Positions 1 to 4,059 of a stretch of 5,229 nt of DNA are shown piece after piece. This DNA comes from Alphaproteobacteria bacterium (GTDB lineage: Bacteria > Pseudomonadota > Alphaproteobacteria > UBA6615): the NCBI GenBank assembly GCA_017643325.1, contig JAEPNS010000251.1, positions 1 through 5,229 of the forward strand, read 5' to 3'. The notes beneath the pieces were generated by a model. That model searched no databases. It had not been told where the DNA came from and saw only the letters and a program-made list of their open reading frames with translations. Position 1 is the stretch's first letter. Each line of letters begins with the position of its first letter. The position numbers were made by a program, and so were the translations under genes.

Positions 1-699
1 GACTTCGAGGCCGCCGGCGTCGTCCTGGGCCAGCAACGTGATCCCGCCCCAGTCGGTATGCGCGCCGGCCCCGATCTGGTTGAACTCGGCGTCCTCCGGT
101 TGCGGCGGATAGCGCAGCAGGCGGAGCACGGAACCGGGCCAGTCGTGGAAGCGGGCGAACCAGGTCTCCTCGAGATCGAGCGAGAGCGCGACAAGCGTGA
201 GCAGGTGGTCGCCCAGGCGTCGCAGTTCGCCGTGATAGGCCAGCATCTGCTCGCGGAACCCGGGCAGCGAGTCCGGCCACTGGTTGTGCCCGATCCCGCG
301 CACATACCGCTTCGCGAAAGCATGGTCCGCCGCGACTTCCATTCCGCAGTAATAGCTTTCCTTCAGGTCGGGCGGCGATTTCTCCGCGTCCGGGTCCTGG
401 CTGTCGAGCTGCTGTTCGTGCACCGGTTCGTATCCGGCGGTTGTCGGTGACTTGCGCATGTGGATGGACATCTTCTCGTCCATCGGTAGCGCGAAGAACC
501 GCTTCATCCATTCAAACTGCCCGTCGATCAGGCTGTCTGCGATGCCATGGTTCTCGATGTAGAAGAATCCGATGTTCCGGCACGCGTCGCCGATCTCGGC
601 GGCGATGCGGGCCTTGTCCGACGCAGCCGTATCGACGCCACCCATCAGGTCGATGACAGGGACGGAATCCAGCGTCTTCGGAGGCGAATAAATGAGCAT
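1..699 (-). CDS. Isopenicillin N synthase-like 2-oxoglutarate/Fe(II)-dependent oxygenase, 5' part (cut by window edge)
   Basis: The frame is open for 233 codons from ATG at 699 to the left edge with no stop, so the C-terminus is missing. The start MLIYSPPKTLDSVPVIDL and the following GFFYIENHGI (about residues 44-53) match the N-terminal DIOX_N domain of the isopenicillin N synthase / plant-type dioxygenase family. The catalytic double-stranded beta-helix begins near LRLLRYPPQ and includes GAHTDWGG, where His214 and Asp216 are the first two iron ligands (HxD). The distal His and the Arg that binds 2-oxoglutarate would lie in the missing part; relatives are usually about 310-350 residues. Family members are cytosolic and couple oxidation of a small molecule to 2-oxoglutarate decarboxylation, but the substrate cannot be read from sequence. 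An AAAGGA Shine-Dalgarno 8 nt upstream supports this start. A candidate sigma-54 promoter lies upstream, just after glnK. Family assignment is firm; substrate unknown. Confidence 0.9.
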   Translation of the reverse strand, partial: MLIYSPPKTLDSVPVIDLMGGVDTAASDKARIAAEIGDACRNIGFFYIENHGIADSLIDGQFEWMKRFFALPMDEKMSIHMRKSPTTAGYEPVHEQQLDSQDPDAEKSPPDLKESYYCGMEVAADHAFAKRYVRGIGHNQWPDSLPGFREQMLAYHGELRRLGDHLLTLVALSLDLEETWFARFHDWPGSVLRLLRYPPQPEDAEFNQIGAGAHTDWGGITLLAQDDAGGLEV

Positions 700-707
700 G
701 GCGGCGA

Positions 708-713
708 TCCTTT
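708..713 (-). promoter_or_regulatory. Ribosome-binding site of the oxygenase gene
   Basis: On the minus strand AAAGGA lies 8 nt before ATG 699. It fixes the oxygenase start at 699. Part of it can pair with an upstream leader segment (see findings). Confidence 0.6.
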
Positions 714-787
714 GGGCAGCTCCACACGAGCCGGACCGCCGAAAGCCGCGATCGGGCGGGGCAGTGATCCGGCCACGCCCCGACCGA

Positions 788-803
788 TGCAGCATGTGTG
801 CCA
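788..803 (-). promoter_or_regulatory. Candidate sigma-54 (RpoN) -24/-12 promoter for the oxygenase gene
   Basis: The minus strand reads TGGCACACATGCTGCA. Against the RpoN consensus TGGCAC-N5-TTGCW it matches the whole -24 hexamer, has the invariant GG-N10-GC spacing (GG at 802-801, GC at 790-789), and differs only at the first T of TTGC (C here). It starts 13 nt after the glnK stop codon and predicts transcription from about position 777, giving a leader of about 78 nt before ATG 699. RpoN promoters need an enhancer-binding activator such as NtrC; no clear activator site is visible nearby. The motif is seen in sequence; its function is inferred. Confidence 0.55.
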
Positions 804-816
804 GATCGCCGGGGCG

Positions 817-1155
817 CTACAGCGCCTCCGGGCCCGTCTCGCCGGTGCGCACGCGCACCGCGTTCTCGAGGTCCAGCACGAAGATCTTGCCGTCGCCGAT
901 CTTCTCGGTGTTGGCCGCGTTCCGGATGGCCTCGACCACGCTGTCCGCGGCCCCGTCGTCGACGGCGACCTCAACCTTCACTTTCGGCACGAAGTTCACC
1001 TGGTATTCGGCACCGCGGTAGATTTCGGTCTGGCCTTTCTGGCGGCCGTAGCCCTTTACCTCGCTCGCTGTCATCCCCTCGATCCCGACGCCGGCAAGCG
1101 CTTCGCGGACGTCTTCGAGTTTGTGCGGCTTGATGATCGCAACAATGAATTTCAT
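817..1155 (-). CDS. glnK: PII nitrogen regulatory protein, GlnK type
   Basis: This is a 112-residue PII signal protein, the standard family length. It begins MKFIVAIIKPHKLEDVREAL. The T-loop GYGRQKGQTEIYRGAEY spans residues 35-51, with Gln39 (2-oxoglutarate/Mg-ATP site) and Tyr51, the uridylylation target of GlnD. Lys58 follows in VPK. The B-loop KIGDGKIF (85-92) and the C-loop RVRTGE (101-106) complete the ATP/ADP site. Asn54 and the C-terminal EAL resemble E. coli GlnK rather than GlnB (Asp54). Trimeric GlnK reports carbon/nitrogen and energy state and plugs the AmtB pore when nitrogen is sufficient, which fits the amtB gene 60 bp upstream on the same strand. The frame is open further upstream to a GTG at 1203, but those 16 residues fall in the intergenic hairpin and do not resemble PII, so ATG 1155 is preferred. 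The ribosome-binding site is weak (GCGAGA), which may mean translation depends on amtB or on the hairpin. Confidence 0.97.
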   Translation of the reverse strand: MKFIVAIIKPHKLEDVREALAGVGIEGMTASEVKGYGRQKGQTEIYRGAEYQVNFVPKVKVEVAVDDGAADSVVEAIRNAANTEKIGDGKIFVLDLENAVRVRTGETGPEAL

Positions 1156-1174
1156 GGTTCGTCTCGCTTTGTGG

Positions 1175-1207
1175 CGGGGTGACGCCGGTACTCCCGGCGT
1201 CACCCCG
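1175..1207 (-). other. Perfect 14-bp stem-loop between amtB and glnK
   Basis: CGGGGTGACGCCGG (1175-1188) and CCGGCGTCACCCCG (1194-1207) are exact reverse complements around a 5-nt loop. The structure lies 8 nt after the amtB stop and 19 nt before the glnK ATG. No U-run follows on the minus strand, so a classic intrinsic terminator is unlikely. It could instead be an RNA-processing or stability hairpin, a partial attenuator that sets the AmtB:GlnK ratio, or a protein-binding palindrome. Confidence 0.75.
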
Positions 1208-1215
1208 GACCGGGT

Positions 1216-2427
1216 TTACATGTTGTGATAGCCCCGTTCGCCGTGCATGGCGAGGTCGAGGCCCTGGACTTCGGTCTCTTCATCGACGCGGAACGTCATG
1301 AATAGCTTCAGCACAGACGCAATCAAGAAGGTCAGGACTGCCGACCAGACGGCGACGATCACGATTCCCATTGCCTGGACACCGAGCTGGCTGCCCGTGT
1401 TCATGCCCTCGGCAAAACCGGCACCGTTGAAGGCCGTCGACACGAAGACGGCAACCAGCAGGGTGCCGAGCGCACCGCCGATGCCGTGTACCGCAAAGAC
1501 ATCGAGCGAATCGTCGATCTTGAAGCGCTGCTTCACCATCTGGGTGACGGTGTAGCAGATCACGCCGCCCGCCAGGCCGAGCACCAGGCCGCCGATCGGG
1601 CCGACCGAGCCCGACGCCGGGGTGATCGTCGCGAGTCCCGCGACCATACCCGTGACCGCGCCGACGAGGCTCGCCTTGCGGTAGCGGAGCAGTTCCATGA
1701 CCGACCAGGCGATGGCGCCTGCCGCCGCGGAAATGTGGGTGACCGTCATCGCCATGCCCGCCGCGCCGTCTGCCGCGAGCGCGGACCCGGCGTTGAAGCC
1801 GAACCAGCCGACCCAAAGCATCGAGGCGCCGATCATGGTCATGCCCGGGTTGTGCGGTGGCTGGACCTCGTTCGGAAAACCGCGGCGCGGTCCCAGCATC
1901 ATCGCGAGGACCAGCGCAGACACGCCGGCCGTCACGTGAACAACGACGCCGCCCGCGAAATCGAGCAGGCCCATTTCGGCGAGGAAGCCTCCGCCCCATA
2001 CCCAGTGCACGACCGGCGCGTAGACGATCACCATCCAGATCACCGAGAAGGCCACCACAAAGGCGAAGCTGATGCGTTCCACGAAGGCGCCGACGATCAG
2101 CGCGGGGGTGATGATCGCGAAGGTCATCTGGAACATGAAAAAGAGGCTTTCGGGGATGGTTCCCGCTTCGGAGTCGAAGCCGACTCCCGACAGGAACATC
2201 TTGCCGAGGCCGCCCCACCAGGCGTTGCCGTCGCCGAACGCAATCGAGTAGGCGATGACGAACCATGCGATCGACACGGTGGCCGCAATCGCGAAACAGT
2301 TCATAAGGACCGACAGCACGTTCTGTGAGCGCACGAGACCCGCATAGAACAATGCGAGTCCGGGCAGCGTCATGAAGAGCACAAGTGCCGTCGAGGTTAG
2401 AATCCAGGCCGTATCGGCTCCGTTCAT
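1216..2427 (-). CDS. amtB: Ammonium channel/transporter AmtB
   Basis: This is a complete 403-residue Amt/Mep/Rh channel with eleven predicted membrane helices, forming a trimer in the inner membrane for uptake of ammonium/ammonia. Key pore residues are visible, each four lower than in E. coli AmtB: Phe103 and Phe211 (phenylalanine gate), Trp144 (recruitment site), Asp156 in DFAGG, and the twin histidines His164 (VVVHVTAG) and His314 (FAVHGIGG). The conserved cytosolic tail ends GLDLAMHGERGY, the segment that contacts GlnK. There is no cleavable signal peptide: the first helix begins at about residue 8, unlike E. coli AmtB. A GGAGGTG Shine-Dalgarno 4 nt before ATG 2427 fixes the start. glnK follows after 60 bp, and the two genes almost certainly act together. 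Expression is presumably induced by nitrogen limitation, although no sigma-54 promoter is visible upstream. Confidence 0.98.
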   Translation of the reverse strand: MNGADTAWILTSTALVLFMTLPGLALFYAGLVRSQNVLSVLMNCFAIAATVSIAWFVIAYSIAFGDGNAWWGGLGKMFLSGVGFDSEAGTIPESLFFMFQMTFAIITPALIVGAFVERISFAFVVAFSVIWMVIVYAPVVHWVWGGGFLAEMGLLDFAGGVVVHVTAGVSALVLAMMLGPRRGFPNEVQPPHNPGMTMIGASMLWVGWFGFNAGSALAADGAAGMAMTVTHISAAAGAIAWSVMELLRYRKASLVGAVTGMVAGLATITPASGSVGPIGGLVLGLAGGVICYTVTQMVKQRFKIDDSLDVFAVHGIGGALGTLLVAVFVSTAFNGAGFAEGMNTGSQLGVQAMGIVIVAVWSAVLTFLIASVLKLFMTFRVDEETEVQGLDLAMHGERGYHNM

Positions 2428-2431
2428 GATT

Positions 2432-2438
2432 CACCTCC
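2432..2438 (-). promoter_or_regulatory. Strong ribosome-binding site of amtB
   Basis: GGAGGTG on the minus strand, with the GGAGG core 6 nt before ATG 2427. It settles the amtB start. A CCTCC segment at 2480-2476 of the same leader could pair with GGAGG. Confidence 0.75.
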
Positions 2439-2498
2439 AGGTACAGGTTGGGTTGCGTGTTTTTGTTTTTGGTGCGGAGGGCGTTCGGATAGAAAGCG

Positions 2499-2537
2499 TC
2501 ATGCGCACGAACGGACGTCGTGCGCGAATCCCATCAT
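2499..2537 (-). CDS. Candidate 12-codon leader peptide upstream of amtB
   Basis: On the minus strand ATGATG begins an open frame of 12 codons (MMGFAHDVRSCA) ending in TGA at 2499, 71 nt before the amtB start. It is preceded by AAGGGGG (2549-2543), 5 nt from the first ATG and 8 nt from the second, a better ribosome-binding site than glnK has. The 8-bp inverted repeat at 2503-2525 lies inside its codons, so ribosome movement could affect folding of the leader. The peptide shows no run of one regulatory amino acid and resembles no family known to me. An ORF this short can arise by chance in GC-rich DNA. Confidence 0.22.
   Translation of the reverse strand: MMGFAHDVRSCA
2503..2525. repeat. 8-bp perfect inverted repeat in the divergent control region
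   Basis: GCGCACGA (2503-2510) and TCGTGCGC (2518-2525) are exact reverse complements separated by 7 bp. The site lies about 80 bp upstream of the amtB start and about 115 bp upstream of the kinase start. It could be an operator or a hairpin in the amtB leader. The GCAC and GTGC half-sites are 11 bp apart, which does not match the usual spacing of NtrC sites. Confidence 0.5.
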
Positions 2538-2604
2538 CCCGACCCCCTTACGGCGATTGTGCGTTCGTGTTTCTTGTTTGGCCGCCGGTAGGCTGAGGAT
2601 CAGG

Positions 2605-2632
2605 ATAATATCTGCCCAAAAAGTGTGCGCAA
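2605..2632 (-). promoter_or_regulatory. amtB: Candidate sigma-70-type promoter for amtB
   Basis: On the minus strand TTGCGC (2632-2627) and TATTAT (2610-2605) are separated by 16 bp. The -10 matches the consensus at 5 of 6 positions; the -35 keeps TTG only. The predicted start near 2598 gives an amtB leader of about 170 nt that includes the inverted repeat and the candidate leader peptide. The -35 element overlaps the ribosome-binding site of the divergent kinase gene. Confidence 0.35.
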
Positions 2633-2637
2633 GGGGG
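2631..2637 (+). promoter_or_regulatory. Ribosome-binding site supporting the GTG start of the kinase gene
   Basis: AAGGGGG lies 4 nt before GTG 2642 (7 nt from the AAGG core). This supports GTG as the start even though no ATG is nearby. No convincing promoter is seen for this gene: GATAAT at 2604-2609 resembles a -10 but lacks a properly spaced -35. Confidence 0.55.
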
Positions 2638-2641
2638 CGTC

Positions 2642-3958
2642 GTGATCGAGATCCAACTGAACAACGCGCCGGAAGGGTCACCGCGGGCCCTGCTGCGCGA
2701 TCTTTTCGCCGCGGCGCTTGACGCGGCACGGCCTGAGCGCTGCGTACCGGCCCATCTCCCCCGGATCACGGGGGAAGGACGGGTCGTGGTCATCGGCGCA
2801 GGCAAGGCGTCCGCCGCGATGGCCCGTGCGGTCGAGGACGCGGCGCGCGACGAAGGATGGCTCGACAGGATCGAGGGTTTGGTGGTCACGCGCTACGGAC
2901 ACGGGGTCGAATGCGCGCGAATCGTGATCCGCGAAGCGGCCCACCCCGTGCCGGACGACGCCGGCGAACAGGCGGCGCGACGGGTCCTGGAGATGGCGCA
3001 GGATCTAGGCGAGGACGACACGCTGATTTGCCTCGTGTCGGGCGGCGGGTCCGCGCTGCTCGCGTTGCCCGCCGAGGGCATCAGCGCGGACGAGAAGGCC
3101 GCCATCAACAGGGCGTTGTTGCGGAGCGGAGCGCCCATCGACGAGATGAACTGCGTGCGCAAGCACATCTCGGCGATCAAGGGCGGCCGGCTTGCCGCGG
3201 CGGCCTATCCGGCGCGCGTCATGAGCCTCATGATTTCCGATGTTCCGCATGACGATCCGTCGGTGATCGCGTCCGGGCCGACGGTGCCCGACCCCACGAC
3301 ATGCGCCGATGCGCGCGCGATCCTGGTGCGCTACGGGATCGAGGTACCGGACAACGTTCGTCAGCGCCTCGAAGATGCGCACGGCGAGACCCCGAAGCCG
3401 GGCGACCGCGTCTTCGAGCGTGTCGAGAACGTCATTGTCGCCCGACCGGCGGACATGCTTTCGGCGGTCGTCGACAGTGCGGCGGGGAAGGGGCTCACGG
3501 TGGTCTCACTCGGTGCCGACCTTGAGGGAGAGGCCCGGGCCCTTGGCGCGGAACATGCCCGGCTCGCACGCAGGTTGGCGGAAGAGCGTGCCGCCGACCT
3601 GCCGCTGGTAATCCTGTCCGGTGGTGAGACGACCGTCACGGTGCGCGGTGACGGGATGGGCGGGCGCAATGCCGAATACGCACTCGGTTTGGCCGTTGCG
3701 CTCGAGGGGGCACCGGGTATCTACGCGATCGCCTGTGATACCGACGGCATCGACGGGGTCGAGGACAACGCCGGTGCGGTCGTGGCCCCGGACACGCTGT
3801 CGCGTGCGACCGCGGCCGGTCTATCTGCGGACGACCATCTCGACAGGAACGACGCATACGCGTTTTTCGCCGGGATCGGGGATCTCGTGGTGACCGGGCC
3901 GACGCGTACAAATGTAAATGATTTCAGGGCGATCCTGGTCCTACCGGAAAATAAATGA
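2642..3958 (+). CDS. gckA: Glycerate 2-kinase, MOFRL family (TtuD/GckA type)
   Basis: This is a complete 438-residue protein starting at GTG, the usual length for bacterial MOFRL glycerate kinases. The N-terminal DUF4147 domain carries GAGKAS (52-57), SGGGSALL (133-140), KHISAIKGGRLA (174-185) and SDVPHDDPSVIASGPT (199-214). The C-terminal MOFRL domain carries SGGET (326-330), GGRNAEYAL (340-348), DTDGIDG (366-372) and GPTRTNVND (419-427). The family phosphorylates D-glycerate with ATP to 2-phosphoglycerate in the cytosol, feeding glyoxylate/serine-cycle or tartrate-derived carbon into lower glycolysis. Older annotation calls it hydroxypyruvate reductase TtuD; kinase activity is the better supported reading. 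It is divergent from amtB with a 214-bp control region. The next gene on the strand has its own AT-rich control region, so a shared operon is doubtful. The family call is firm; the pathway it serves here is not shown by its neighbours. Confidence 0.95.
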   Translation: MIEIQLNNAPEGSPRALLRDLFAAALDAARPERCVPAHLPRITGEGRVVVIGAGKASAAMARAVEDAARDEGWLDRIEGLVVTRYGHGVECARIVIREAAHPVPDDAGEQAARRVLEMAQDLGEDDTLICLVSGGGSALLALPAEGISADEKAAINRALLRSGAPIDEMNCVRKHISAIKGGRLAAAAYPARVMSLMISDVPHDDPSVIASGPTVPDPTTCADARAILVRYGIEVPDNVRQRLEDAHGETPKPGDRVFERVENVIVARPADMLSAVVDSAAGKGLTVVSLGADLEGEARALGAEHARLARRLAEERAADLPLVILSGGETTVTVRGDGMGGRNAEYALGLAVALEGAPGIYAIACDTDGIDGVEDNAGAVVAPDTLSRATAAGLSADDHLDRNDAYAFFAGIGDLVVTGPTRTNVNDFRAILVLPENK

Positions 3959-4013
3959 TCGATTGAAAAATAACGGTTGCGCCCTGTGCGGGGACTTGCT
4001 ATTTATCAATCGA
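3959..4013. repeat. Long imperfect inverted repeat in the AT-rich gap before the monooxygenase gene
   Basis: TCGATTGAAAAATA (3959-3972) and TATTTATCAATCGA (4000-4013) are reverse complements at 13 of 14 positions, 27 bp apart. The homology extends outward: AAATGA (3953-3958) recurs inverted at 4018-4023 after a 4-bp insertion on the right side. The repeat begins right after the kinase stop codon. It is AT-rich in an otherwise GC-rich window. Paired operator sites for a transcription factor are the likeliest reading; a weak terminator for the kinase gene is the alternative. Confidence 0.6.
3977..4005 (+). promoter_or_regulatory. Weak candidate promoter for the monooxygenase gene
   Basis: TTGCGC (3977-3982) and TATTTA (4000-4005) are spaced by 17 bp. 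Both hexamers are poor matches to consensus (3 of 6 each), but the spacing is ideal and the -10 lies within the palindrome, the arrangement expected for repressor control. Confidence 0.25.
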
Positions 4014-4018
4014 TAAAT
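4001..4018. promoter_or_regulatory. 18-bp palindrome, probable operator of the monooxygenase gene
   Basis: ATTTATC (4001-4007) and GATAAAT (4012-4018) form a perfect 7-bp inverted repeat around AATC. It is nested within the right arm of the longer repeat and lies 41 bp before the monooxygenase start. Its size and symmetry suit a dimeric regulator of MarR, GntR, IclR or TetR type. No regulator gene lies in the window, so the family cannot be named. Confidence 0.5.
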
Positions 4019-4025
4019 CATTTCA

Positions 4026-4042
4026 TGCGGCGCCGCGCCGCA
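4026..4042 (+). other. GC-rich stem-loop just upstream of the monooxygenase ribosome-binding site
   Basis: TGCGGCG (4026-4032) and CGCCGCA (4036-4042) pair perfectly over 7 bp around a 3-nt loop. The stem ends 6 nt before the Shine-Dalgarno. No T-run follows. It may stabilise the 5' end of the mRNA or tune initiation; simple GC-rich sequence can also form such stems by chance. Confidence 0.45.
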
Positions 4043-4048
4043 CAGACC

Positions 4049-4053
4049 GGGAG
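4049..4053 (+). promoter_or_regulatory. Ribosome-binding site of the monooxygenase gene
   Basis: GGGAG, 6 nt before ATG 4060. It fixes the start of the truncated right-hand gene. Confidence 0.6.
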
Positions 4054-4059
4054 CAAGCC

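Noticed and set aside
776..816. Inverted repeat CGCCCCG/CGGGGCG after glnK as an intrinsic terminator
   Set aside because: The 7-bp arms are 27 nt apart and no U-run follows; the loop contains the candidate sigma-54 promoter. It may be incidental GC-rich pairing.
547..1182. Plus-strand 211-codon frame spanning the oxygenase start, the gap and glnK
   Set aside because: It is antisense to two recognised genes and shows no family similarity.
1156..1203. Upstream GTG start adding 16 residues to GlnK
   Set aside because: The extension is encoded by the intergenic hairpin, and PII proteins begin with MK-hydrophobic-IIKP exactly as at ATG 1155.
1486..2328. Plus-strand 280-codon open frame opposite amtB
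   Set aside because: Antisense shadow in GC-rich DNA; the product is His/Arg/Asp-rich with no recognisable fold and no good ribosome-binding site.
1280..2434. Minus-strand 384-codon open frame overlapping amtB almost entirely
   Set aside because: It is another frame of amtB: Arg/Gly/Asp-rich, low complexity, no domain. amtB itself is unambiguous with all pore residues.
2579..2594. Plus-strand GG-N10-GC (TGGCCG...GGCT) as a sigma-54 promoter for the kinase gene
   Set aside because: Only the spacing and the TGGC/GCT bases fit; the -24 ends CG rather than AC and TT is absent from the -12 box. Such spacing occurs often by chance in GC-rich DNA.
2372..2596. Plus-strand 74-codon frame across the divergent control region
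   Set aside because: It begins inside amtB on the opposite strand, lacks a convincing ribosome-binding site, and shows no recognisable product.
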